A DNA stretch of 64,000 nt from Poteriospumella lacustris. Taxonomy: Eukaryota; Sar; Chrysophyceae; Chromulinales; Dinobryaceae. Positions 23,814-35,300 of the stretch are shown piece by piece (position 1 is the first letter of the stretch; each line of letters begins with the position of its first letter). The notes under the pieces were generated by a model. It searched no databases. It was not told the origin of the DNA and worked only from the letters and a program-made list of their open reading frames with translations. The stretch is from NCBI GenBank assembly GCA_008000375.1, contig SMOI01000168.1, positions 1-64,000 of the forward strand. Reading direction: 5' to 3'. The position numbers and the translations under genes are program-made.

Positions 23814-26238
23814 CTTGGCCACTGCATCCACCCATCCACCCCTCCTCCGGTGGGCGATGCTGCGCAAATCACAATCACATTTATGATTATTGACTATCAA
23901 AGCGAACTCCGTTTATTAAAGGGTCTATCATTCAAGTGGAATGCTACTTATAGAATGGGCTTACAAGAATTGGACGATGCTCAAATTTAGCCTCGACGAG
24001 CTCCAAACACAGACCAACGAACCCGGATTTTGCGACTAAATTCACAAAAGACATCTCCCACTACCAATGGAAACATCACGAGGTTTATATTCCGTTGGCG
24101 ATGAATGGACAACAGCAAAGGCGAGAAGCGAAAGAAAAACACAATTGCAAAGAAAGTAAAAAAAAAGAAAAGACGCACTGTGTGGCGTTTCAGACTATTG
24201 TGCTCAAACGTGTCTCAAGTGTCCCTAGAGAGGGGTGAGGAGCACGACTATGATATAAAAAATTATGGCGAACGAATGGAAGGATGAAGACGCCATGATG
24301 GAGATCTCCATTGCTAAACTGTGATTGATATTTAGTTTTCTTTTTCCTTTTTTTTCCTTTTGTATTCGATGGGAGGTGGAGCTTCTGGTGGTGGTAGTGG
24401 TGTGTGTGTAGAAACTGCATAAATGGCAGCGAGCATGCTCGTCGTCGACGACGACGTATCAATTCACCGTGCTGTAATATGACTCCAACGCTCAAAACGA
24501 ATGCAAAGGACGACACCATCTCGTGGTGAGAATGAGCACACGAGGAGTGAGAACCAAGGACAAGGGACTTCTCTCCCGAGAAACAACTCAAAATCAACAC
24601 GGTACCAAACGAATAGAGCAAAGAACTGTGCACAAAACGAATAAGACACCCGAGTCATCGGACCAGTAACTCCGCAAGCAGGTTGCGAAAAGGAAACAGC
24701 GATGCCTGCGGAAGAAACCAATCAAATGACAGAAACAATTCACCAGACAGAGCGCATACACAGACGCACAAGTGGACGCACGCACTTCGGTCGATCAAAT
24801 TGAGGACAACCGACGTCCAACAAACACTGAAAGTAGCTGCGGCCAAACAGAGGACATGTACTTGACAGTGCCAAATCGTAACAAGAACAGAAGATTGCGT
24901 AATATGCGGAGTGAAGGAAAAGATAGCCAGGGCCGAAACAGAGGGAAGTTGGGCGACGCGGTATGCGCATGACGGTCAACAGGTTCGACCTCATGGGTGC
25001 ACAGCTGAACTCCCTGCCAGCGGCCGTGTTCCAAAAGAAAGTGTTTTCCACCAAAAGACAAGAAGAAAGGGGGAGCAGAGACAGAGAGAGAGAGAGACAG
25101 CGCAGCAACGTAACAAAAACATGGGCACAGAGCGATGAGAGAGCTGCATGCACAGCTGGACGAAACAGAAGGGAAGAAAGAACCTGTTTCCACAACAAAC
25201 GATCAAAGAGCAAATCAAATCCTACTCGCTTGGGCTGGGAGAAAATCTTCCAAAGCCACTCGCGACGTTCACCGCGTAACACACGCAACGCAGCACACAA
25301 CACGATTTCAGGGACACAGATAGGGGCTTCGCCTTCATCGGGCTGTTCGAGGGAAGCGACGACGGAGACAGAGAGGGAGGGGAGGGAGCAGACGTTCGAC
25401 AACACGATCGTCTCTCCCACAGAGCAGTATAACTCAACGGACCAACGCCTCAGGTGAGTACAGTGAGTGCAACTCAGGGCGTTTCAAAAAATCAATCAAA
25501 ATTGAACGTCGTCGAGGGGAGAACGTGACAGAGAGACAGCGTCACCGATGTAATGAGATATGTGACCAACCAGTTCATCTGGTCGTCGGGCTGCATGTGA
25601 ATAGCCGGAAGAAGTGGCGTCATAACATACTGGAGAAACAAAAGCGAAAGGGCGCGCACCGGGTGACGGCGGAAGAAATGCAAACGACAAAAAGTATTCC
25701 GTAAAAGAACAGGGTTTTCATAGTTGATGTGGTGAGAGGTCGGCTGGGCCGTGAGCTACGGTAGATGCACACAAGTAATGGATAAGGCCGAATGGGGGAG
25801 GAAAGGAAGTTCCCATCGGATGTTGCAGGTACGGAGACACCCGCCTCATAGCAAACAAGCTCACGGGGCAAACACTAAAAGAGGAAGAACTGATAGACGA
25901 TGGTTTAGTCTGCATTCAGGACCTCAAAAGAACGCAAAGCTGGACAAATAGGGAGGATTAGGGGGGATGAAATCCGGAAGTGAGCGAAGAACGATGCGTC
26001 AGATCATGAGAACAAGGAATGGGGGCGACGAGAAGAGACAGAAGTCGAGTCGGAGAGCTGCGAGTTGGGTAAAAGACAGAGAGAGAGTGGGGGGACACTG
26101 CGAAAAGATATCAATCATATAACGATCTCGAGACGACGACGACACAAAGGAAGAAGACAAAATCGGAAACAGCCAGAAAGGAGCGTGACTGCAAACCAAC
26201 GAGGAACAAGAACATGATGAGTAACGATGGGGGGACAG

Positions 26239-26303
26239 GTGAGTCGTATCTGAGCGAAAGAATCCGTTCTCAGCTAAGCCTTTACCTTGAACTGATCTAC
26301 CAG
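26239..26303 (+). other. Candidate intron of an uncharacterised plus-strand transcript
   Basis: GACAG|GTGAGT donor, a TTGAACTGAT stretch that could serve as branch site, and a CTACCAG acceptor. Its 65-nt length matches verified introns in neighbouring genes. No coding frame on either side supports it, so at best it marks a non-coding or untranslated transcript. Confidence 0.25.
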
Positions 26304-27828
26304 GGAACATCCCAGCAGACATAAACAACAACCGACCGGTTTCTGAACTGAATTGTGGGGAGAGAGATGATGAGATTTCCAGTCACGAGAAATATCACTG
26401 CAAAGAAGAGCAAAGGACGAGACGCGCAGGAGACAGCTGCGCCTTTTCTAATAAGTGAAGAAGGAAAAAAGATCCCAGTGAACGCAAGTCACGCTGATAT
26501 GATAGGTTTGGGTCGTAGCGACCATCGAGGCTGTGCGAGAACACATGCCACATGGGCTTGAACATCGCTCATCAGTCCCAGAAGAAAGGAAGGCGGCAGG
26601 AGGGAGAACTAAAGCCAAAGAGAGGGCAACCAAAAAAAGAGGCAAGTGAAGACGTTGAAGGGAAACTCAGACAACAAAAAAATGCAATTTGTACGTGTGC
26701 GGAAGGGAGGACAGGAGAGATAGGGAGAGCAGTTGTTATTCCTCTGCAAAGAGCGATGGGCATATGAAGATATCACACTGGTCTCTGGGGGTTGGACAGG
26801 CGGAAAGAGGAGGCAGAGTCACGAGAAGAGCGAAATGGGATCAAAATTGTTCGCAACAGAAAAAAGTACTTGGTCGGTGAGGAGAGGGGAGGGGGCAGTC
26901 GGAAGTGATCAGAAACTTGTAAAAAGAAAAAGTGGTTAAAAGGCAAGAAGAAACGGATGCATCCGCTGACCAAACAGGTGTCGATTCCCACAGTTCCGCA
27001 ACTGCTACAGGTGGACCACGGTGGAAAATGATGGCATCTCGAAAAGAGGTCCACAGGACGATGGGCATCATCATCTTCTGGGTCGCGGCGTCAACGAAAC
27101 GAAGGCGCAAAGAAAGGCGCGGACATTCAACCGCCTCAGCAACGTGTCCAAACTTTCAAAGAGCTTGGATTCCTTCCAAGTCGCCAGATGTGAGTCGAGT
27201 CCAGACGGAAGAAGGCAAGCGGAGGGTACACAGTCACACAATGAGACAACGACGCAGCACAGCAAAGAAGGGCAATGCTAAGCAAAGAGAGGCACATACA
27301 CACGACGAGGGACACACGGAGACAAGAATGATAAAGAAAGCAATAGCAGGTTTTGGAGGTTTTTTTAAAGTTGTTTGAGGCAACAGAACAATAAATGATT
27401 GCGAACGTAAAAACGGCAGCGTTCTTGAAACAAAAGAGTACGCAGCAGACGAGAGAGGTCAACCACTTGGCAGTTTCGGTGGAATGTAATAAGGACACTG
27501 CCACTTCGTTCGGGGGAAAGGTCTCCTTTCGACAAGGACCAGGCATAAACACTATTGGCACCAGCATATGTGCGCTTCTCAGCACGGGAAGGAACAACCA
27601 TAGAATGAATGAAGAAATTTGGGCAAAACAGCGCGCAGAGCGTCGATCGAACGAAGAATTGGAAAGAAGACCTTCGTAATCACTGGCGAGGGCGAATGCA
27701 AGAATGTGTGGTCGTGGTCGTGTGGCAGCTATGGAGGGTGAAGGGGACAAGAATGTCGATGGCAACGAATAGATGCGAAGAGGGTGGATAAATAGGGGTG
27801 GCAGCAATGAATGCGGAACGTAGAGACT

Positions 27829-29955
27829 CTAAAACGAAGGGTAGGAACGGTGACCAGAGGCAGGTCTATTGGCACTGTTCGGTGGACCAAATGGCTCACC
27901 GTAAGTGGTGCCGGCAGTCGCTTTGGCAGCTCGGGCGCGATGTTCAAATTCAAAAACACGGGACTCGCTTCGTCCCAAATCGAATCCTCCCTGATGGGGC
28001 CCCACATTCGAAGAATCCCGCGAAAGGGCGAGTGGGTCGCGCCGGTCACGCTCAGCGTTCCAAGAAATCACTTCCCCGAACAAACGTCGCTCGTGCTGCT
28101 GGCGAGAGAAGCCGAACAAATCGCGATCTGACTCCATCGCGTCAGGAGGCAACTTCAACAAATCCTCGTAAAAGCCCTGCGAAGATGTTCCGAGCGAAGG
28201 TAAAAACGATGGTACTGAAGAGACTTGTGCATCGACAGCGATCGGACCGACGCTACTGTCAGAAAAGAGAGAGTAGCGCCCGCTGGACGAAACGCTGCAG
28301 ATGGTATCGCCATCAATCGGTAGAGATCCGGTCAATTGATGAGATGGGCCTCCGAAAGATGGCTGATTCTGAGCACCGTGGGCGTGACTCACACTGTTGT
28401 TAGATGACAACGACTCCGATTCCAACGGAACATTAGAGCCGAACGTATCCAACGGAGAAACAAGCGAGGGGGGCATTTGCAAGGTTGGGACATTATACGA
28501 TTCCATCTTGTTCCCGCGGAACATTCCATTCGAGGAATCAAACGCAGACTGGGTACTCATCCCAGCGATCCCGAAGGACAGAGTATTCGCTGCGGAAGAG
28601 GCAGTCGGCGACGTACGTTGAGACAACGATGATGCGTAGAAGTGACTGCGTGGCATAGATGGACCACTATGACCAGTGAAAGAGTTGCGGTGGTGAATAG
28701 ATCTATCGACCATCTCGCGCTCTAACATCGCTGCGTAGTACAGTTCCTCTTCCTGTCGTTGCTTCTGCTGCATCGCCAGGAGACGCTTCTCGTCCATAGT
28801 TTGGCCTTGAAAGAATGCCTTGTGCAACGGAGGGATATGGCCGCGGGGGGCGGTATTGTATCCATGCTGAGGATGAGAACCCGCATTAAAGTGGCCATGC
28901 GCAGAATTGCGTGTGGTCGCTGGCGACGAGTCACCAACGTCATGGTAGTTCGGCGCGTACGGCGGTGGTGGAAGCGGGGACGCGGCATGAAGCTCTGCAC
29001 GTGAGCGGTACAAAGTATTGTTAGGCGCGATAGATGCTGACTTTGGGAATCCGCTGTTTTGCCCAGCTGCCAAAGGAGAAAAGGTCTGACAACCAGAGGT
29101 TGCGGAGTTGGTAGGGGTCATGATGGCGGGGTTCTTCAGCGAGAGACTCGGAACAGCAGGGGTAGTTGATCCCGCAGTCGCCGAGCCAGGGGTTGCTGGG
29201 CTACTACCACCAGTGCGGGAACCATTGTCAACAAGGTGCTTTTCCAAATTGTGGCTGATCGAGCACTTGTAGGAAATCTCGTCGATGGTTTGATCGTTGA
29301 GGCCTGCAACAGCTGCGAGCGCACTGTTCACTCCCTCCGGAGTGCAAGCATAATGCACAAAGCCATACCCACACTGACGATTGATTGCCTGTATAAGGGT
29401 CGACAGAGTTGTTCATAAAACGAAAGAGATTAAGGTGAACTCAGCCAGAGATATGTACCTGGTCAACGTAAGACTTCTTGATAGAACAGTCGAGGACCAC
29501 ACCGAAAGAGCTGAACAAAATTCGCAGAGACTCTTCGGTGATGAGGGTTCGCAGTTGGTACGAGATGTAGGAGATGTGAACCGACGCAGATTCGATGCGA
29601 TCGTGATGCTGAGGGGGCTTGGGATCCTTTTTGCTGCGAAACGATGCCCAGCCGACACTGTCACAAAGCGAAAGGTAAGAATCAGAAGCAAAATTTTTCG
29701 CGGTTCATCATCGTACCGAATGTGACGCCCACAAAAGAGTGTCCCGTCAATCGCATTCATGGCTTTCTTCGCACAGGCAGCGCTCGCGAACTTGATGAAA
29801 CCGTACGAGAGGTTTCTTGAAGTTTCTTCACTTCGCATGATTTTAATCTCCACGATTTCTCCAAACGGAGAAAACAACTTGTGAATGTCTTCTTCATTAC
29901 AAAAAGCTGAAAGATCACCAAGGAAAAGAGTACTTTTGGCAGGAGCAGTGGCCAT
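27829..29955 (-). CDS. Two-RRM RNA-binding protein with long disordered tail
   Basis: Three exons (29717..29955, 29459..29657, 27829..29388) with introns of 59 and 70 nt give 665 residues. RRM1 (residues about 6-82) has RNP2 LFLGDL and RNP1 LSYGFIKF. RRM2 (about 103-185) has SVHISYI and an RNP1-like CGYGFVHYA. The introns fall inside the RRM coding region and all three exons join in phase, strong evidence for the model. The remaining 480 or so residues are Ser/Pro/Asn/His/Gly-rich with a short Met/Gln/Glu helix near the middle, apparently disordered. Tandem N-terminal RRMs with a low-complexity tail fit a cytoplasmic or nuclear mRNA-binding regulator, but I cannot name the orthologue. It starts 543 bp from the divergent glycosyltransferase-like gene. 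Confidence 0.88.
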
Positions 29956-30498
29956 CAGGAGCGAGTAAGTCGAGAAGGGGTGATGAAAGTTCAAATCAAC
30001 CACGAAGCCTTGTTTTCTCTCTAACTGAAGTTGATAAGCTGTATTGGTTTGAACAAAACCAAAACAGTCGATCACTTGACAGGGAAAGTTATTGTTGTTT
30101 TTATGTGAGATTCAAGGGTTGGTTGGACTGGCATAGTTTGGTGACGAGACGCACACGCCGTTCACTTCGACCTTCGACCGTTTGAGCGTCTTCTACTTTT
30201 TTTTCGTTTGCGGTGGTGCTCCAGCGGCCTGCCACGCTGCCACGAGCTGCGGGTTACGTCTAAATTTGCGCAGATTATCGCAAACTCTGTGCTGTGATTC
30301 GTTTCAACTTTTGTGCCGCTCATGCACTCAAGAGCTCAAGAGGCCTTTGCTTTACCGTTTACGTTTGTTTGATTGAGAGATCGAACAACAGCTAAAGCTG
30401 TTCAGTTCTCAAATCGTATGCACCTTTGTCACTGACAGATTGTAGAGTACTGTGGGAGATTTGTCTCCGGTGGGAAGTGATTGTTTGTTCTTTTTCCG
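29956..30498. promoter_or_regulatory. Divergent promoter region (RRM gene / glycosyltransferase-like gene)
   Basis: 543 bp between two divergent ATGs, with no conserved open frame. It must carry start signals and 5' UTRs for both genes. A run of T (30189-30206) and mixed AT-rich patches are present; no specific factor site is claimed. Confidence 0.5.
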
Positions 30499-31980
30499 AT
30501 GACAAACCCTGGTCGCTGGTGGAACAGCTTCAGGGCCGCCACCAAATGTGTTCTTGTGTGTTGTTTGATGATGTATGGCCTGCTATGTGCAGGCGATGAA
30601 TCTTCTGCATCCGATGGTTCCCCTAACAATAACGCTCCTGAATCGGTTGTTAGGATTCCGTTGGCTCTGCAAAATGCGGATCAATCAACAACATACACCG
30701 AATTTGTCTTCGACTTCTTGCAGCCTCACAGTCGACTGGAATTCAGTGTTGGTGCTTTCTGCGAAGCGCACAATATTCGTCACACCTTTTGCAAGAATTT
30801 GTATACCATAGCCACCGAGCGTGTTGCAGAGACGAAGGAGCAGTACTATCGCAGCACCACCGCCGTTGAAGAGATGACAGCGCCAGCGCAAGACATGTCA
30901 CACAACCGAACATTCGTCTTTGAGACAGGGTCGGAGACAAGCGGCGAAATGATCCGCCACTTCGCCTCGTTCCGATCGTACATCCAGTTCCAGCAGCAGT
31001 ACTTGCGTCAGATCGCAGTGAACGATGTTGTGCCCAGAGAGACCTTCGCCGTCAACTTCCTCAACCAACGCTTGGATAGTCTGCGTCAACGTGTGAACAT
31101 CCGGAGATTGGTGTTTATTCACAGCGTTTTGTTCGTTTACCAAGACACCAGCATCTTGGAATCGCTGTTGAAGCGCTTGCAGTCGAGTGGTGTGTATTGG
31201 GAGAGCGACTTAGTCTGCGTCCTCCACTACGGTCGACCTCTCCACCCAGCGTTTCGGACTGGATATCCTGAAACAACCTTCGTCCATGTCAGCAACTACA
31301 CGTCGCTGTTTGAGATTCCCAGTCTGCGCATCATGCAGCAGGTGATCGCGCATGCGCCAAAGGGAGAGCTGGATGATACCCACGTGTTGTACATGCACAC
31401 CTTGGGCCAGTCGTACTTCCTGCGCTACGAAAGCCTCAGCGATTGGCGAGAAATGCTGCTTCATTTCCTCGTCGATGGCTATTTCCACCGGAACTATCAC
31501 CTGCTGTCCAGTGGCGTGTACGACGTCCTCGGCGTGAATTACGAACGCGATCCGCGTCGCTTTCACGGCAACTTCTGGTGGGCGACCGCCCGCTATCTCT
31601 CCTCCATCTCGCCGTACGCCGTGGACGTGCTGCATTCCAATTTCCTGGAGATCGACCACTTCATCTTCCAGGCGCCCAACGTGCGCGTGTACATCTTGCA
31701 CAACGCGGACGTCAACCATCACAGCCAACGCTACCCGGCGTTCTGTTATCGCTCGCTGACCGAGTCAGAGCTCGCGGTGGACGGTTCATCCGCGGAGACC
31801 GCTCATGCGCGTCGCCCACCGCCGTTCACGATATGGAGCGATGCCTGCCACAACACCGACAAATACGACTACCTGCGGCTGCATCAGCCGGACGCCATCC
31901 CCGAGCTGATGTACGCCGTCAACAACAAATGGGGCGTCGACATCGCACGCTGCCACTCCCTCGACCTCACGAGCACCTGA
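30499..31980 (+). CDS. Secretory-pathway glycosyltransferase-like protein
   Basis: Single-exon ORF of 493 residues. The ATG at 30499 gives a short basic N-terminus followed by a hydrophobic stretch (about residues 15-31, VLVCCLMMYGLLCAG), so it is a signal peptide or a type II anchor. An upstream TTG frame adds nothing. The C-terminal half carries a pattern I associate with a loosely defined glycosyltransferase-like family of protists and large viruses. That pattern is VLYMHTLGQS (about residue 297), DWREMLLHFLVDGY, YDVLGVNY, then HGNFWWATARYLSSI (about 356), where a GNFWWA box follows a short His-Thr/Gly element. Donor and acceptor are unknown; glycan assembly in the Golgi is the likely role. 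The N-terminal 230 residues are lineage-specific in appearance. It converges with the ABCA gene. Confidence 0.65.
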   Translation: MTNPGRWWNSFRAATKCVLVCCLMMYGLLCAGDESSASDGSPNNNAPESVVRIPLALQNADQSTTYTEFVFDFLQPHSRLEFSVGAFCEAHNIRHTFCKNLYTIATERVAETKEQYYRSTTAVEEMTAPAQDMSHNRTFVFETGSETSGEMIRHFASFRSYIQFQQQYLRQIAVNDVVPRETFAVNFLNQRLDSLRQRVNIRRLVFIHSVLFVYQDTSILESLLKRLQSSGVYWESDLVCVLHYGRPLHPAFRTGYPETTFVHVSNYTSLFEIPSLRIMQQVIAHAPKGELDDTHVLYMHTLGQSYFLRYESLSDWREMLLHFLVDGYFHRNYHLLSSGVYDVLGVNYERDPRRFHGNFWWATARYLSSISPYAVDVLHSNFLEIDHFIFQAPNVRVYILHNADVNHHSQRYPAFCYRSLTESELAVDGSSAETAHARRPPPFTIWSDACHNTDKYDYLRLHQPDAIPELMYAVNNKWGVDIARCHSLDLTST

Positions 31981-32367
31981 GCCACCCAAAACCCACCGGT
32001 CTGTTGTAATCGAAGCTAATTGAAGAACGTTGGGTGACCCGCCCGTTGATGGGCCGCGACAACAGCTACGCTACGACAAACGACAAAGTATTATAGGAAG
32101 AGCCGGCCACCCACGACGGGACAGCAGGAAGAATACGCAACACCGACCAAGGGCAGCACAAAGCGATCCACAACACGACGGGACAGGGCCGCCATATGGT
32201 CGATCACGGCTTGACCACACCGCTGGAAGGCCCGCAAGAGAGCACAACGAAAGAAATAGAGGAACTGGGCGACGAGAACCAATGAATGAACAGCAGGGAA
32301 CAGGGAACACAACCGGCCGCTAGTCGACCGGCGTGACGGAGGTGGATAGAGCTGACCCCTGCGCCGC
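31981..32367. other. Convergent intergenic region
   Basis: 387 bp between the stop of the plus-strand glycosyltransferase-like gene and the stop of the minus-strand ABCA gene. It contains both 3' ends; I see no open frame with protein character and no clear repeat. Confidence 0.55.
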
Positions 32368-35300
32368 TTACTCGATGTCCTTCGGGAATTGGCAGCACGC
32401 GCAGCATAAAATGTTGCACCCGCAGCAGGACACGATGATGGAGATGATGCCCAGCGTCCACAGGAAGCCCGACAATTGGTACTGTCCCGACGCTCCCTCC
32501 GCGAAGGCGCTGACGATGAAGATGAGGGCGACGACGCCCGCGATCAGCGCCATCATCTTCACGCAGAAGTTCGTGCAGCCCAACTTGTTGCGGTCGGCGC
32601 TGTCGCAGCACAGGTACTTCAGACGGCCGCCGAAGGAGTTGTCGACCGCCTGCTGAGGCTGGAGGTCGTCTTCTTCGTCGTCGTCCTCGTCGTCGTACTC
32701 GCCGTCGTCCTCCTCTTCGACCGCCTTGCCCGTCAGCGACATGATGCTCGAGCGCAGCATGTTGCCCAAGTCCTTCGACGCCTCGGCGTCTTGGTCCGCC
32801 CCGTGCTCCAGGTCACCGAGCGTGCGGGTGCCCTCCATCGACATGCGCACGGAACCGCCCAACGTCATCGGCACGTCGTTCAACTGTCAAACAGGCAACA
32901 AATGCAACGGTAAGTCACCGACACAGACCGAGCAGCGTCTGCTGCTGCCGCTTGCTTACCTCCGCCGTCTGCTTGCGCTTGCCGCCGCGCTTCTTGCTCT
33001 TCTTCTTGTTGTCGTCAGGGGTGTAGCGGCGCACCGTGCGGATGAACACCTGCTCGAGCGTCGGCTGTGCGATGACGTAGTCCTCAATGTCCAAGGCCTC
33101 CTTCTGCGCCTCGATCACCGTAAAGGCCAAACCCAGACGCATCTCGTCGCGAGGGATCTGGAAGGTCAGCAGCGACCCGTTCTGCGCGATCTGTGTGACG
33201 CTGGGGAAGTGCAACGCGAGGAACTTGTGCAGCGCCTGGACCTTCTCGTCCAACAGCGACGATGGCAACGATGCTACCACGACCGGAGCAACGGCTGCGG
33301 CCGTATCGGTACCCTTCGATTCCCCATCGTCGTGGAATGGCGACAGACTCTTGTTCACTTCCACAGGCGGCGCTGAGGCAGGCGACGCGGACAGCAGCTT
33401 CACAGTCAACTCGAAGCCGGAGCCGAACTTGTTCTTCAAGTGCTGCTTGCTGCCCAGGCAGCGCATCTGACCCAAGACCATGATGCCGATGCGGCGACAC
33501 AGCGCTTCAGCCTCCTCCATGCTGTGCGTCGTCAAAATGACCGCGCGATTCGCCATCGTCGTGAGAATGACGCGCCACAAGTTGCGACGGCTGACGGGAT
33601 CCAAACCGGCGGACGGCTCGTCCAACAAGACCACTTCGGGGTCGCCGATCAACGCAATGGCCACACACAACTTGCGCTTCATGCCGCCCGACAACGACAT
33701 CGCCAACTTGTCGCGATGCGCCCAGAGCTCCAAGTTCTGCAGCGTCGACGACACCGTGTCGTTCAACAGCTGCGCCGGGACGCCACGCAAACGAGCGAAG
33801 AGGAACAAGTGGTCCTGCACCGACAGGCGATCCCACAGCGAGTTGCTCTGCGTGACGACGCCCATGTGGCCTGCGCCACGCGTGAAATCCGTTAAAATCG
33901 AATGGCCGGCGATGAAGGCGTCGCCCGCCGTCGGCAGCAAGTGGCGCGTCAGCATCGACAACGTCGTCGTCTTGCCCGCACCGTTCGCACCCAACAGACC
34001 GAAGATCTCGCCCTTCTGCACGCTGAACATCACGTCTTCCACCGCAACGATGCCGCGCGCATGCGCGGACGCTTGGCCCTTCGGAGGGAACACCTTGCGC
34101 AAGCGATCGACAATCAACGGAGATGCACCAGCCGCATCGGCCTCCGTCGCCCCCGGCGCGGCGGACAAATCGACGTTACGCGACGTGGTCGACGACAGCG
34201 ACGAGGCACGCGGCTGCAAGGGCAGGCCCGATTCAGGATCCAAAGGCGCGGACGAGGCCTCAGCCGTTGGAGCGGATCGCTGCTGCGACACACCCTGCGC
34301 CACGGCCTGCTCCGTGCGGCGTCGCTCCTCCTTGACGTCCTCGTCCAGCGCATCCAGCGCCTTCAGCTTCTGGGTGGGGTCGTTCGGCGAACGCTCCACG
34401 TTGGCCACGGTCATGCTGTCGGCGTAGTACGCGTAGCCCAGATACAGCACCGACTCGAAGATCATGAAGAAGATCGTCGCGCCGACTTGCGGGAACTGGT
34501 TGATGAAGCTCGAGTAGTCCTGCGCCGAGTCCAGCAACGCCGTGAACAGCGCACCGTGCGGCGTCGTGAGCATGATACCCCACAGCTGCACGCCCGCAAT
34601 GACGTCCGTGTTGATCGTCGTGCCGGCCGTGATGGTGATCTCGATGATGATGAGCAGCACGACCATCGGCGAGATGATCAGCAGCAGTACGATGATCGGC
34701 ATGAGCGAGATGCACGACTTCGGCACGGAGAAGACGCCGGAGAAGAAGTACGAGAAGGCGATCATCTGAATGTTGAACAAGATCATCAGGAAGAAGCACA
34801 GGCCGGGCGACTTGTCGCCGTGGATGAAGTCCGACATGCCCGCCGCGAACCACGTGATGAAGATCACCGCCGTCGGGATGCTCATGATCAAGAAATCCGC
34901 CAAGAACGTGCCCACCCAATAAGCCGAGAACTTGCAGCCCATGACGGTCAAGACCGTGCGCAGCTTGTCGCTACGCTCTCGGACGAGGAACTCAGCAATC
35001 AAACCGGGTGCACCGAGGTACGCGCCGATGTACATGCCGCTGACGACGAGGTCGTTGATGAGGTTGTCCTTCGCGACGACCTGCAGATGGTACAGAACGG
35101 CCGCGGCGATGGCGACCACAATCGGCAGAGCGACGAGGGGAATCGTCACAAAGTCGTGCATCGCGTACCGCAGGCGGCGCCACATGATGCCCATGATCTG
35201 GGACACCAGATGCGGCGACAAACCCATCGCCTTTGTCGACTTCATCAGCGCCGTCGTGTGGTCGTTGAGCTTCGCCACGTCGTGGTTCGGGCCGTTGTTC

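Larger units (their letters stand above)
23651..27828. other. About 4.2 kb without a convincing gene; plus strand purine-rich
   Basis: From about 24.0 to 27.7 kb the plus strand is strongly enriched in A and G (gagagag, ggaagaag and ggggag tracts). Open frames on both strands stay below about 230 codons and look compositional: Arg/Glu/Lys on plus, Leu/Ser/Phe/Cys on minus. One intron-like segment exists on the plus strand, 26239-26303 (CAG|GTGAGT...CTACCAG, 65 nt), and another strong plus donor lies at 25454. An untranslated RNA or a long 3' region of the RRM gene is possible. No protein-coding gene, tRNA or rRNA was recognised. Confidence 0.45.

Noticed and set aside
24740-25420. Minus-strand open frame of 226 codons
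   Set aside because: Leu/Ser/Cys-rich composition mirrors the purine skew of the opposite strand. No domain, no conserved-looking segment.
24963-25457. Plus-strand open frame of 164 codons
   Set aside because: Arg/Glu/Ser/Thr-rich compositional frame in the purine-skewed region, without a motif or splice support.
25620-25721. Minus-strand ATG with signal-peptide-like start (MKTLFFYGILFVVCISSAV)
   Set aside because: The frame stops after 33 codons and no downstream exon with protein character could be joined convincingly. The pyrimidine-rich strand favours hydrophobic codons by composition.
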